From NCBI GenBank assembly GCA_009909035.1, contig JAAAOB010000159.1:1-64000 (forward strand): 64,000 nucleotides of DNA, given 5' to 3'. This document shows positions 27,701-37,275 of this stretch, in pieces. How positions within the stretch are numbered: position 1 is the first letter of the stretch; each line of letters begins with the position of its first letter. This stretch comes from Bacteroidota bacterium (GTDB lineage Bacteria; Bacteroidota; Rhodothermia; Balneolales; Balneolaceae). The notes beneath the pieces were generated by a model. The model was given only the letters and a program-made list of their open reading frames with translations. It did no database searches and had not been told where the DNA came from. Both the position numbers and the translations under genes were made by a program.

Positions 27701-28849
27701 ATGAACGATAAATCTCTGGACCAAATTAGAGAAAAAATTGACCGGCTTGATCAAACCATTATTGATGCCCTGGGGGAGCGTCAGCGCGTGGTCAGGCATG
27801 TACTGGAAGAGAAACTTGAGAATTCAAAGGATATCAGGGATCCCGGCAGGGAAGAGAACATTATGGATTCGATCCGCGAAAAAGCAGCGAATGCCGGTAT
27901 GGATCCCTATTTTCTGGAACAGCTCTTCCGCGAGGTGATCAGCCACTCCGTTCGGTACCAGACGAATGCGCTGGTTGACCATCAAAACAAAACGTCGGAC
28001 CAAACGTCCATCAAGGTGGCCTACCAGGGGACCGACGGTGCGTTTAGCCACCAGGTGGCGATGCGCCACTTCGACCAGCGATACGACGAGGTTACCTGCC
28101 TGGGCTTTACACAATTTAAGCAGGCGGCTGAGGCCGTGGAAAAAGGAGATGCAGACGTGGCTATGCTTCCGATTGAGAATACCACGGCAGGATCAATCAA
28201 CGATACGTACGATTTGTTGGCCGAGAAAGATCTTTTCATCACCGGTGAGGAGATCCTGAAGGTCGTCCACTGCTTAATGGCCCCGCGCAACGTGGAGATT
28301 GATAATATCCGGCGCGTGCTTTCCCATCCGCAAGCTATCGCGCAGTGCAGCCATTTTTTGGCCCGGTTGCCCCGGTGCCACGTTGAGAGCTATTTCGACA
28401 CCGCCATGGCGGCCCGGAAAGTGAAAAATGACGGCGACCTGTCGCAGGCTGCTATTGGAAGTGCATATGCTGCTGAACTTTACGACCTCGAAATCCTGCA
28501 CCGCGATTTGGCCAATCAGCAAGAAAATTTTACGAGATTTGTGGTTGTAAGTCCGCAACAGATATCGTGCGATCCCCAATTGAACTGCAAGACGTCACTG
28601 ATATTTGCCACAGCGGATGAAAAAGGAGCCCTCCTTTCATGCCTGAATATCCTGGGTGATCACGGCATCAATATGACAAAGCTGGAGTCACGTCCGCGAC
28701 CTCACCATCCATGGCAGTCGTTGTTTTATCTCGACCTGGAAGGAAATACAGAGGAGATGCGTGTTGCAGATGCCCTCGCCAGTCTTAAAAAGAAGGCACA
28801 ATACGTGAAAGTGCTTGGCAGCTACCCCATTCGCGAAGGGAAATGGTAG
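27701..28849 (+). CDS. pheA: Bifunctional chorismate mutase/prephenate dehydratase
   Basis: A 382-residue enzyme converting chorismate to prephenate and then to phenylpyruvate for phenylalanine synthesis. The chorismate mutase domain (about 1-90, 'IREKIDRLDQTIIDAL'), the prephenate dehydratase domain (about 100-285, 'AYQGTDGAFSHQVAM' and 'LPIENTTAGSINDTYDLL') and an ACT regulatory domain (about 290-375, containing 'GALLSCLNILGDHGINMTKLESRP', the usual Phe-binding ESRP motif) are all complete. The ATG at 27701 is preferred to a TTG at 27677. Feedback inhibition by phenylalanine is expected from the ACT domain. Confidence 0.95.
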   Translation: MNDKSLDQIREKIDRLDQTIIDALGERQRVVRHVLEEKLENSKDIRDPGREENIMDSIREKAANAGMDPYFLEQLFREVISHSVRYQTNALVDHQNKTSDQTSIKVAYQGTDGAFSHQVAMRHFDQRYDEVTCLGFTQFKQAAEAVEKGDADVAMLPIENTTAGSINDTYDLLAEKDLFITGEEILKVVHCLMAPRNVEIDNIRRVLSHPQAIAQCSHFLARLPRCHVESYFDTAMAARKVKNDGDLSQAAIGSAYAAELYDLEILHRDLANQQENFTRFVVVSPQQISCDPQLNCKTSLIFATADEKGALLSCLNILGDHGINMTKLESRPRPHHPWQSLFYLDLEGNTEEMRVADALASLKKKAQYVKVLGSYPIREGKW

Positions 28850-28854
28850 ATCAC

Positions 28855-28872
28855 AACAGACGTCTGTTTTTT
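28855..28872 (+). terminator. Possible terminator after pheA
   Basis: AACAGACGTCTGTT is a perfect 14-base palindrome followed directly by a T-run. The stem is short (5 bp if a 4-base loop is allowed), so strength is doubtful. Confidence 0.4.
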
Positions 28873-28896
28873 ACGGGTAAAACGCTTTGAATTTGC

Positions 28897-28904
28897 TACA
28901 TTTG
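28897..28904 (+). promoter_or_regulatory. Putative -7 promoter box for the large PAS kinase gene
   Basis: TACATTTG matches the Bacteroidota -7 consensus TAnnTTTG exactly, about 60 bases ahead of the ATG at 28967. The -33 element is weak (TTTT only). Confidence 0.4.
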
Positions 28905-28966
28905 TTTTAGGCCCGAAACGGGTGTTGCCCCCCCTGGACTGGCGGGACTTCTCCAAAAAAACGATT

Positions 28967-31900
28967 ATGAAATTTACGCCGCTCAGAATTACACTCATTT
29001 ATGTAGCCGTAGCCTTTGCGTGGATTGCGGTAACAGATATCTTTATCAACTATTTTGTCAGCGATAACAGCTTCCTCACAAAGCTGCAGTTGGCAAAAGG
29101 GTGGTTTTATGTGGCAGTAACAGGTGCGGGCCTTTATGCCCTGGTAAAAATATATGAACGGCAGGTGAGTGATGATAAGAATAGAATCCAGAGGATTGAT
29201 GATAGCCTGACCCTGGCCCTTGAATCGGCAAACATTTCGACATGGGAATATCTTATTGACTCAGACAGCTACATCACGTCTAAAAATCACAATCAGTTTC
29301 TGGACTATCCGGCTGACGAAGAGCTGACGGAAGATCATATTTTCAGGCGGCTGCATCCGGATGATGTGGCGGAATTTTCTGAAAAATCGAAAGATATACT
29401 GCAAAATGGCGGCAGTTTTAGCATCGAGTACAGGATCATCGATCGCAGCAATAACGTACGATGGCTCTGGACAAAGGGCAAAGCCATGAAACAGGATGGA
29501 GTCGTAAAGCGCGTTACAGGGGTGACATCAGATATTACAGAAAGCAAGACCCTTCAAAAAAAGCTGGATCTCGAAAAAGAGAAGTTTGAAAGCCTGTTTG
29601 AACAGATTCCTGTTTTAATTACGATTTACAACCCGGACCTGCAGGTGGTTGAGGCAAACCAAGAGTTTGAAAAAGTCCTGGGGTGGTCGGCTCAGGACAG
29701 AGCGGTAGATGAACTGGTTGAACTCTGCTACCCGGATGAGCAAGAGAGGCAAAAAGCACTTGAGTTTATGGCGACACCCGGAAAGGGCTGGAAAGAGTTT
29801 AATATAACGGCAAAATCCGGTGAACAACGCATACAGGTGTGGAATAATGTGAAACTTTCAGATTCGTCGGTTGTTGGTATCGGCCATGATATTACGGAGA
29901 GGGTTCGACTGGAACGAGAGGTTAAGAAAGATAAGGAGCGGCTTCTCAAGATATTTAACAGGATGCCTGTTTTAATCACACTATATAATCGTGAGGGTGA
30001 TATTATAGATCTCAACGATTTTGCCGGTGAGCGTCTTGGATATTCTAAAAAAGATCTGCTGAAAGGGGATTTCCTGAAAAAACTGATTGCCGACAGAAGT
30101 GAGCTCAGCAAAGCTGAAGCACATATGGAGAAAGCAGATAATGAATGGCAAAGTTTTAACCTCTATACCAATAACGGCCGGAAGCTGAATACAAGCTGGA
30201 CAAATATGAAGCTTTCCGAAAATCTCAATCTCGGGGTTGGGCTGGATCTGACGGAGATTAAAGATCTGGAAAAACAACTCGACCTGGCGGTAAAAGGTGG
30301 AGGGGTCGGGTTATGGGTTTTTAATCCTCAAGATGGAGTTATCCGGATAAATCGCGAATGGGCCCAGATGCTTGGCTACGACAAGGGAGAGATTGAACCG
30401 GTTACATTTGACAAATGGAAAGAGCTGACCCACCCGGATGATGTGAAGGAAACCGAACGTCTGCTGGATCTGCACTTTGCCGGAGAACTGACAAGCTATG
30501 ACAATGAAATTCGGATGCGTCATAAAAATGGCAGCTGGGTGTGGATGCTGGACCGGGGAAAAGTGTCAGAACGCGACGCAGACGGCAATGTGGTACGAAT
30601 TACGGGCACTCACGTAGATATTACAGAGCGCAAACAGCTTGAAGAAGAGATCAAAGAGAGCAGGGAGCGGCTCAAATTAACCACCAATAGTGCCAACGTG
30701 GGTTTGTGGGAATGGAATCCACAAACGGGTGAAATTGAAGTGGATGAAATCTGGGCACGACTTGTGGGATACGAACTTGAAGAACTGGAACCCCTGAGCA
30801 TAGAAACCTGGAATAACCTCGTACACCCGGATGATCTGAAGCTCTTCTCAACCACGGTTGAAGCTTATTTTGAGGGCGAAACCGATATCTACGAGTGCGA
30901 GGTGCGGATGCGCCATAAAAACGGGCAGTGGGTCTGGATCCTGGACAGGGGACGAACCGTAGAGTGGGATAAAAACGGGAACCCGGTTCGCATGCTCGGA
31001 ACACACGTTGATATCACATCACGCAAAGAGAAAGAGCAGGAACTGAGAGAGAGCGAACAGATCTTAAAAGAGACGCAGCGTGTGGTAAACCTGGGTACCT
31101 ATACCCTCGATCTAAAAACCATGAAGGTGCAGACATCCGAGATTTTGAACAAGATGTTCTGGGTTGATAAAGGGGAACAGCTAACGGTTCAGAAGCTTCA
31201 TGAGGTTATTCACCCCGATTATAAATTTATGTCGGAGAACTATTACGAAGCCATCATCAACGGCAGATCGTTTGAGGGCGAGTACAAAATTGTGAATCCT
31301 AAAACGGGCAGAGAGCGCTGGATTTACGAAAAAGCAGATGTCAAAAAGGATGAAGCAGGTGATCCTGTGCATATGATTGGGGTTATGCTGGATATCACAC
31401 GAAGAAAAGAGCAGCAGCTTCGGATTACCCGGGCACTGGAGAGGCTCAGAACAGCTGAAAAGATCGCGCGGATTGGGTACTGGGAAAAAAACCTTGTGAA
31501 CGGTGAGATTTTTTGGGGTGAAAATAAATATGAGCTTTTTGAAGCGGACAAACTCGAAGGCCCAATGGAAAGGAAAGAGTTTTTTAAAAGGGTTCATAAA
31601 GAGGACAGAAAATCTACTCTCAGAGAATATCAACGGGCTGAAAAATATGGGAATCTTGACCTGACCTTCCGCTACCGAAAATCAGACGGGTCCTACCGAA
31701 CGTTTCGGGAAAAAGCAGATATCGTTACGGACAAAAACAGCGGAGACCGGATGTTAAGGGGAGTATCCATGGACGTTACGGCTCTGAAAGAGGTCCAGGA
31801 GAAACTAGATTATGAACAGAGCCGTTTTGAATACGTTACGTCTGTTGTCAGTGATGCCGTATGGGATGCAAAACCGGATGAAAAGACCGTGTGGTGGAGC

Positions 31901-33208
31901 GAGGGTTTGAAGCACCACTATAAACATGACATTCCAACACCGGACGAGGGGTTGGCTCTTTGGGAAAAAAATATCCATCCTGATGATACAGACCGGGTCC
32001 TTGCTCATATGAAATCGGCCGAGGAGTCCGGCGCAACTGAATGGTCGTGCGAGTATCGATTTTACAGGGGGGACGGTACCATCGCAGATGTCATAGACCG
32101 GGCCTATATTCTTCGTGACGAGAATGGACATATTACCCGGATTATTGGGGCCATGAACGATATAACGCACCAAAAAGAGGCGGAAAAAGAGCTAAAAAGA
32201 TCGGAACAGCAATATCGCCTGCTGTATCAACAGAGTCCGCTGCCCATGTGGATTTACGATACGGAAACGTTTCGATTTCTCTCCGTCAATGATGCAGCCG
32301 TGGAGGCCTACGGGTATTCCCCAGAAGAGTTTAAAAGGTTGACGATATTTGATCTGTTTTTAGATGAAGATCAGGAAGAAATACGAGCCGAGGCAGAGCA
32401 AAACCTGAAACAGCCTCGCAGCGGTTTTGATGTGTGGCATCAGAAAACGAAGTCGGGCGAGGTTTTAATCTGTGAAATTTCCGGATCAAATATAGATTTT
32501 CAACGAGAACAGCACAGATTGGTTGTTTCTGTAGATATTACCGAGCAGCGGAAAGCGGAAGAGCTGGCGATTAAGTCGGTTGTGGAGGGAGAAGAACGCG
32601 AACGCCACCGGATTGCAAATGAATTGCACGACGGGCTGGGTCAATATCTATCCGCAGCAAATATGCACTTAAGCAGTGCACTTTCCGATGCCGTTGAATT
32701 GAATGAGCGTGATGAGACGTCTTTTGAAACCGGTCTTCAGATGCTGCAGCACGCCATATCTGAAACCCGCTCCATTTCTCATAACCTACTGCCAAAATCG
32801 ATCCAGGATTATGGTCTAAAACTTGCCGTGGAGTCACTGCTTAACGAGCTGTCATCATCGCAGGATATTGATTTTCATCTTTTTCAAAAATATGATGACG
32901 GTGATATTTCCCCCAATATCCAGATAAATATATACAGAATTATCCAGGAGGCGATCAACAACGCCATCAAACATTCCGGTGCCCATTCCGTCAATACACA
33001 GGTGATACGTTCGGGCAACAAATTGATCTGCACAATAGAGGATGATGGGTGCGGATTTACTGCAGAAAGTGACAAGGGGAGGGGGCTTGGTATCCAAAGC
33101 ATGCGTACACGTGTCTCGGCGATGTCCGGAAATTTGGATATTGATTCTAAAAAAAATATAGGTACATTGGTTACTGTAATCGTACCTCTCAAAAATGAGA
33201 AAAAATAG
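28967..33208 (+). CDS. Nine-PAS membrane sensor histidine kinase (NarL-type, HisKA_3)
   Basis: A 1413-residue kinase with two N-terminal transmembrane segments (about 8-28 and 47-67), then nine consecutive PAS/PAC modules, each ending in a 'DITE.K'-like signature, and a HisKA_3 dimerisation domain with phospho-acceptor His1221 in 'RIANELHDGLGQYL'. The ATPase domain shows 'EAINNAIKHSGA' (N box), 'DDGCGF' (G1) and 'GRGLGIQSMRTR' (G2). PAS 4 and 5 are strikingly similar to each other, indicating internal duplication. The ATG at 28967 is preferred to a GTG at 28922 because a -7 promoter box lies just upstream. Its regulator follows immediately with an overlap or 1-base gap. Confidence 0.93.
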   Translation: MKFTPLRITLIYVAVAFAWIAVTDIFINYFVSDNSFLTKLQLAKGWFYVAVTGAGLYALVKIYERQVSDDKNRIQRIDDSLTLALESANISTWEYLIDSDSYITSKNHNQFLDYPADEELTEDHIFRRLHPDDVAEFSEKSKDILQNGGSFSIEYRIIDRSNNVRWLWTKGKAMKQDGVVKRVTGVTSDITESKTLQKKLDLEKEKFESLFEQIPVLITIYNPDLQVVEANQEFEKVLGWSAQDRAVDELVELCYPDEQERQKALEFMATPGKGWKEFNITAKSGEQRIQVWNNVKLSDSSVVGIGHDITERVRLEREVKKDKERLLKIFNRMPVLITLYNREGDIIDLNDFAGERLGYSKKDLLKGDFLKKLIADRSELSKAEAHMEKADNEWQSFNLYTNNGRKLNTSWTNMKLSENLNLGVGLDLTEIKDLEKQLDLAVKGGGVGLWVFNPQDGVIRINREWAQMLGYDKGEIEPVTFDKWKELTHPDDVKETERLLDLHFAGELTSYDNEIRMRHKNGSWVWMLDRGKVSERDADGNVVRITGTHVDITERKQLEEEIKESRERLKLTTNSANVGLWEWNPQTGEIEVDEIWARLVGYELEELEPLSIETWNNLVHPDDLKLFSTTVEAYFEGETDIYECEVRMRHKNGQWVWILDRGRTVEWDKNGNPVRMLGTHVDITSRKEKEQELRESEQILKETQRVVNLGTYTLDLKTMKVQTSEILNKMFWVDKGEQLTVQKLHEVIHPDYKFMSENYYEAIINGRSFEGEYKIVNPKTGRERWIYEKADVKKDEAGDPVHMIGVMLDITRRKEQQLRITRALERLRTAEKIARIGYWEKNLVNGEIFWGENKYELFEADKLEGPMERKEFFKRVHKEDRKSTLREYQRAEKYGNLDLTFRYRKSDGSYRTFREKADIVTDKNSGDRMLRGVSMDVTALKEVQEKLDYEQSRFEYVTSVVSDAVWDAKPDEKTVWWSEGLKHHYKHDIPTPDEGLALWEKNIHPDDTDRVLAHMKSAEESGATEWSCEYRFYRGDGTIADVIDRAYILRDENGHITRIIGAMNDITHQKEAEKELKRSEQQYRLLYQQSPLPMWIYDTETFRFLSVNDAAVEAYGYSPEEFKRLTIFDLFLDEDQEEIRAEAEQNLKQPRSGFDVWHQKTKSGEVLICEISGSNIDFQREQHRLVVSVDITEQRKAEELAIKSVVEGEERERHRIANELHDGLGQYLSAANMHLSSALSDAVELNERDETSFETGLQMLQHAISETRSISHNLLPKSIQDYGLKLAVESLLNELSSSQDIDFHLFQKYDDGDISPNIQINIYRIIQEAINNAIKHSGAHSVNTQVIRSGNKLICTIEDDGCGFTAESDKGRGLGIQSMRTRVSAMSGNLDIDSKKNIGTLVTVIVPLKNEKK

Positions 33209-33209
33209 T

Positions 33210-33863
33210 ATGGCCAATATCAAAGTTCTGTTAGTTGATGACCATAAAATTGTGAGGGACGGCATTAAACTGATGCTTGAACCACAGGCTGGCATAGATG
33301 TGGTTGCCGAAGCTGATAGCGGTGTAAAAGTTAAAAAACTGCTTCAAGATCTGTCCGTGGACGTTATTGTGATGGATATTAATATGCCTGAAGTAAACGG
33401 TATCGCTACAACAAAAATGGTTAAAGAGCAGCATCCTGAGATTAAAATCCTTGCTCTCACCATGAGCAGCGACGACTCGCACATTCGCCAAATGGTCCAG
33501 GCAGGAGCCTCAGGTTATATTATGAAGAGTGCAGGCCGGGATGAGCTTACCAAAGCCATTCGGGAGGTAATGGAAGGGAAACACTATTTCAGCGATCAGG
33601 CTACTCACAGTATCATGATGGATCTTGTAAAAAATAAGGGGAAGTCGTCGGCGCCGGATCCCATACACATCACCAACCGGGAACTGGAGGTTCTGCAGAT
33701 GATTGTGAAAGAGCATACAAATCATGAAATTGCCGATAAGCTATACATCAGCCCACGCACAGTTGATGCTCACCGCCGCAATCTTCTACAGAAAACAGGT
33801 GCCAGAAACACTGCCGGCCTTGTGAAGTACGCATTTCAAAATGGATTGGTCAACGATAAATAG
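33210..33863 (+). CDS. NarL/LuxR-family response regulator
   Basis: A 217-residue two-domain regulator: a receiver domain (1-125) with the acidic pair 'VDDHK', phospho-acceptor Asp56 in 'VMDINMP', a Thr/Ser in 'ALTMSSDDS' and Lys in 'IMKSAGRDE'; then a LuxR-type DNA-binding domain with 'TNRELEVLQMIVKEHTNHEIA' split by the helix-turn-helix 'LYISPRTVDAHRRNLL'. The kinase gene ends 2 bases before this ATG; an upstream in-frame ATG (33195) would overlap it. This is a textbook kinase-regulator pair, so direct phosphotransfer is expected. Confidence 0.94.
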   Translation: MANIKVLLVDDHKIVRDGIKLMLEPQAGIDVVAEADSGVKVKKLLQDLSVDVIVMDINMPEVNGIATTKMVKEQHPEIKILALTMSSDDSHIRQMVQAGASGYIMKSAGRDELTKAIREVMEGKHYFSDQATHSIMMDLVKNKGKSSAPDPIHITNRELEVLQMIVKEHTNHEIADKLYISPRTVDAHRRNLLQKTGARNTAGLVKYAFQNGLVNDK

Positions 33864-34116
33864 GTCGTTGAGCAAGAACGCAGGTTAAACATTTACGCCC
33901 CAGCTAATATTCTACGTACGTGAATCTACCTATCAAACATTAAGAGTATAAGCCAATAGAATAACAGCCATATCTGTGGTAGATTATTGGTGAATCATTG
34001 TTTTTTGGCCCAAACAGATTCCGTATAACCCATTTGTATCTATACAGATATCTCGGTGCGTCTAAAACAAACAGATATCCATCTGTACATAATCAATTTT
34101 TTACAGAGTATTCAGG

Positions 34117-34533
34117 ATGTCATCTACTAAAAAAAAATCTATTTTTCTGTACACCGGCTACACTCCCCGAGCCACAGCTCTCAAAAACCGGGTGGACAAG
34201 GCCACCGACGGGATTGCCAAGATTACGTTGATTGATTCAGAAAGATCTATTACAGAAAAAAAAGACGGTGATTCTGATTCCATTGTGATTCTGGATCTTC
34301 CAAACATCAAACAGCCGGCCATTCATACGATCAAAAAAGTAAAGAATTGCGTAACAACGTCTAAGATTCTGGCTATCCACATCTATACGTCAAGGCTGCT
34401 CATTGATCCACTACTGGAAGCCGGTATTCACGGTTATTTAACGTATGAGCCGGAGCCAACTCACCTCAGATCTGCTTTTAAAATGGTACTGAATGATGGC
34501 ATATATTTGCCATCGGAGATCTATCATCCGTAG
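34117..34533 (+). CDS. Lone degenerate receiver-like protein
   Basis: A 138-residue protein that aligns by eye with a NarL-type receiver domain but has no output domain. A phospho-acceptor-like Asp60 stays in 'IVILDLPNI', and the end of the domain is recognisable ('KILAIHIYTSRLLIDPLLEAGIHGYLTYE', where a receiver would have Ala/Gly-Ala-Gly-Tyr-Lys). The N-terminal acidic pair is replaced by 'IFLYTGYTP' and the conserved Lys is replaced by the stretch 'LTYEPEP'. It therefore probably cannot be phosphorylated normally. It lies between two kinase genes, with 253 bases upstream. Confidence 0.65.
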   Translation: MSSTKKKSIFLYTGYTPRATALKNRVDKATDGIAKITLIDSERSITEKKDGDSDSIVILDLPNIKQPAIHTIKKVKNCVTTSKILAIHIYTSRLLIDPLLEAGIHGYLTYEPEPTHLRSAFKMVLNDGIYLPSEIYHP

Positions 34534-34625
34534 TATTACGTACCTGTAAAAGGTTGATACTGTAGTGAAATAAACGAATGTCAGAATTACGTATTTCACG
34601 TCTTACGGACAACTGCGGATGGTTG

Positions 34626-34633
34626 TATTTTTG
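34626..34633 (+). promoter_or_regulatory. Putative -7 promoter box for the HisKA_2 kinase gene
   Basis: TATTTTTG fits TAnnTTTG and lies 27 bases before the ATG at 34661. A TTAC 19 bases upstream is a weak -33 match. This favours 34661 over the earlier in-frame start at 34619. Confidence 0.4.
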
Positions 34634-34660
34634 TACAAAGATTCTTATAAAATTAGATCA

Positions 34661-36856
34661 ATGATGAGTATTAAAGAAGCAGAGATAAGTTCAACGCAAT
34701 TGAGTTTGCTTGAAACCTTTCCGTCAGCCGCCGCTATTTTAAATAATTCAGGTGATATAATCATTGCGAATACTGAATGGGAGCAGAAGAGTACTACCGG
34801 TTTTTTTATCGACACACCGATCGGCAGAAACTTTTTTGAGCACTGCAGCCAGGCGGTGGAAGCCGGCAGTGATGATGCGCTGATGCTGGTTATCGGGTTG
34901 CGCAGAGTCCTGGACCGGGAAACAACTTCCTTTCAGTCTACTTGTTCCGCACGGAATCAGCATAAGGGTGAGTGGTATCGTGTAAACATCAAGCCATACG
35001 AAGAGAGTGGCGCCATTCTGTTTATTGAAGATATAACGGAAAGTATATCAGCTGTACATGATTTGCGCGATTCCCAGGAAAAATATCGCCAGCAGTTTGA
35101 TTACTCCATAAATGGGATCATTATCGGCACCCCGGAGGGTAAAGTTCTTGATGCCAACCCGGCCGCCTGTAAGATTTTAGGGTATACGCTGCAGGAGCTT
35201 AAGGAGGGAGGCCGCCGGCTAATCATGAATGAAGATGACCCGATAAATAAAAAAGCTTCCAAAGAGAGGGAGAAAAAATCTGTATTTGTCGGTGAGAAAA
35301 AATACCTTCATAAATCCGGGAAAGAGATATCTGCGATGGTCTCCTCGGTGATATACCGCGATAAGGACCGGGGGCTGACGACTATAAATTCCTTTTGGGA
35401 TGTAACCCGGGAGAAGAAAATCCAGAAAAAGCTTGAAAATGAGCAGAAATTTACCCGAACGGCGATTGCAAGCATACCGGGCACATTCTACGTTTTGGAC
35501 GCAGAAGGGGCATTTTTAGACTGGAATGAGGCATTTCAGGAGGAACTGGGGTATGACCGGGAGGATATGCTGCAGATGAAGCCGACAGACTTTTTTGTGG
35601 AAGACGATCGCGAACTCATCCGCCAAAAATTGGAAGAGGTTGTCGAAAAAGGGAGAGCGGAAACCGTTGGACGTGTTGTGACGAAACTGGGAGCGGTTCG
35701 TCACCATAAGCTTAATGTTCGATCATTCACGAATGATAATGCCACATATATTGTCGGTACCGGGATGGACATAACCGAGCTTGTAGAAACGAAGACAGCA
35801 AACAACCGGCATTATGAACTGATGAGCCAGTTGTTTGAAAATGCTCCGCTTGGTATCGTAATGATCGACCATAACAATCAAATATCCCGCGTAAATAATG
35901 GATTTAAAGAGTTGTTTGGGTACACCAGCGAGGATGTTATTGGCCTGAATGTTAATGATTTGGTAACGACAGACGAGATTCGTGAGGAGGCAGATAACAT
36001 TAGCAAAGAGGCATTCAGCGGCACCATATCGCAGATGGAAAGTTATCGTTACACCAAATCGGGAAAAAAGGTGCCGGTGCTCATCAGTTCAGTTCCTGTA
36101 TCCACAGGAGGAGAAGTGACGGCTGTCTACGGTATTTATGCAGATTTAACGCCGCAAAAAGAGCTGGAAAAACAAATTACCAATCTCCTGTCGAGTGAAC
36201 GTGAGGCCCGGCAGAAAGCACAAAAATCGCTAAAAGAGAAAGAGATTCTGCTTCAGGAAGTTCACCATCGTGTAAAAAACAATCTCGCCGTAATGGCCGG
36301 CCTGCTGGATCTGCAGCTGCTTGAAGAGGACGATCAGGTTGTATTTAAAAAACTTAGTGAAGTGCAGAGCCGTATCTTTTCCATTGCAAAAATACACGAA
36401 ACGCTCTACCAGGAAAAAAATATGGTGCATATCCGGTTTAACCGCTATCTGAAATCATTTATTAAATTTTTACCGCAGCAAGGATTTAACAATGAAATTA
36501 TATCAAAACTGAACGTGAACTGTGAAGAAACAACCCTGAACCTGAACCAGGCAGTACCCGCAGGGCTGATTATCAACGAATTGATTAATGTACTACTTCC
36601 GGATTCAGGAAATGGAGCACTGGTTCTTGACTTAAGTTCAGACAATGACACTGTACTGATCCAACTTTCAGGTGAAGATCTTAAAACACAGAAATTTAGT
36701 GATAATATTGACTCCGAGCAGTTTCAATATAAACTGGTCTCTATTCTTGCGTCGCAGCTGCATGGAAAAATTGAGGTGGATACAGAAAAGAAATGTGTAT
36801 CCGTACAGTTTTCCAGAAATGAAATGAAGGGATCCAGTAATGCATTTTTACATTAA
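34661..36856 (+). CDS. PAS sensor kinase (HisKA_2 type) with degraded ATPase domain
   Basis: A 731-residue cytoplasmic protein with about four PAS modules (near 15-120, 135-250, 265-380 and 395-510) and a HisKA_2 domain with 'LLQEVHHRVKNNLAVMAGLLDLQ' split around His535. The C-terminal HATPase_c region still aligns at its start ('LNQAVPAGLIINELI') but the rest of the N box is shortened (no Asn-Ala-x-Lys-His-Ala), and the DNGxG motif is replaced by 'LSGEDLKTQKF'. ATP binding is probably lost or altered. A CheY-like receiver gene follows 16 bases later. It could act as a scaffold or phosphatase/acceptor in this cluster. Confidence 0.85.
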   Translation: MMSIKEAEISSTQLSLLETFPSAAAILNNSGDIIIANTEWEQKSTTGFFIDTPIGRNFFEHCSQAVEAGSDDALMLVIGLRRVLDRETTSFQSTCSARNQHKGEWYRVNIKPYEESGAILFIEDITESISAVHDLRDSQEKYRQQFDYSINGIIIGTPEGKVLDANPAACKILGYTLQELKEGGRRLIMNEDDPINKKASKEREKKSVFVGEKKYLHKSGKEISAMVSSVIYRDKDRGLTTINSFWDVTREKKIQKKLENEQKFTRTAIASIPGTFYVLDAEGAFLDWNEAFQEELGYDREDMLQMKPTDFFVEDDRELIRQKLEEVVEKGRAETVGRVVTKLGAVRHHKLNVRSFTNDNATYIVGTGMDITELVETKTANNRHYELMSQLFENAPLGIVMIDHNNQISRVNNGFKELFGYTSEDVIGLNVNDLVTTDEIREEADNISKEAFSGTISQMESYRYTKSGKKVPVLISSVPVSTGGEVTAVYGIYADLTPQKELEKQITNLLSSEREARQKAQKSLKEKEILLQEVHHRVKNNLAVMAGLLDLQLLEEDDQVVFKKLSEVQSRIFSIAKIHETLYQEKNMVHIRFNRYLKSFIKFLPQQGFNNEIISKLNVNCEETTLNLNQAVPAGLIINELINVLLPDSGNGALVLDLSSDNDTVLIQLSGEDLKTQKFSDNIDSEQFQYKLVSILASQLHGKIEVDTEKKCVSVQFSRNEMKGSSNAFLH

Positions 36857-36872
36857 GTAAGCAGGCATAGTT

Positions 36873-37253
36873 ATGAATAAAAAAGTATTAATAATTGAGG
36901 ACGATTTAATCCTGGCCTTAAGCCTGGAAATGATGCTGAAGAGAATCGGATTTAAGGAAATCCAAAAAGTTGAGACAGGCGAGGAGGCACTCGAGATCAC
37001 CGAGTCGTTCTGTCCGGATATTTTGTTGGTTGATATTCAGCTTGGAGCCGGTATCACCGGAATTGAAACGGTGAAACGGATCCAGTCGACAATGAACGTA
37101 CCGGCACTCTACATAACCGGTAACTCCGACAACTTTTATAAAGCCCAGGCGGAGGATACGACGTTTGTTGACTATCTTATCAAACCAATCACATACCGGG
37201 AGTTGAACGACGTCCTCGTTTCCCATCAAATGTTAGAGGTAAGTAATCAATAA
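36873..37253 (+). CDS. CheY-like single-domain response regulator
   Basis: A 126-residue receiver with an intact acidic pair 'IIEDDLI', phospho-acceptor Asp54 in 'LLVDIQLG', Thr in 'ALYITGNSD' and Lys in 'YLIKPITY'. The 'DIQLGAGITGIETVKRIQ' segment is typical of receivers paired with HisKA_2/HWE kinases. It has no output domain, so it would act through protein contact. It sits between the degraded HisKA_2 kinase and the GAF kinase (22 bases), most likely in one operon. Confidence 0.9.
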   Translation: MNKKVLIIEDDLILALSLEMMLKRIGFKEIQKVETGEEALEITESFCPDILLVDIQLGAGITGIETVKRIQSTMNVPALYITGNSDNFYKAQAEDTTFVDYLIKPITYRELNDVLVSHQMLEVSNQ

Positions 37254-37275
37254 TTCTGCAGGGTGTGATGATACG

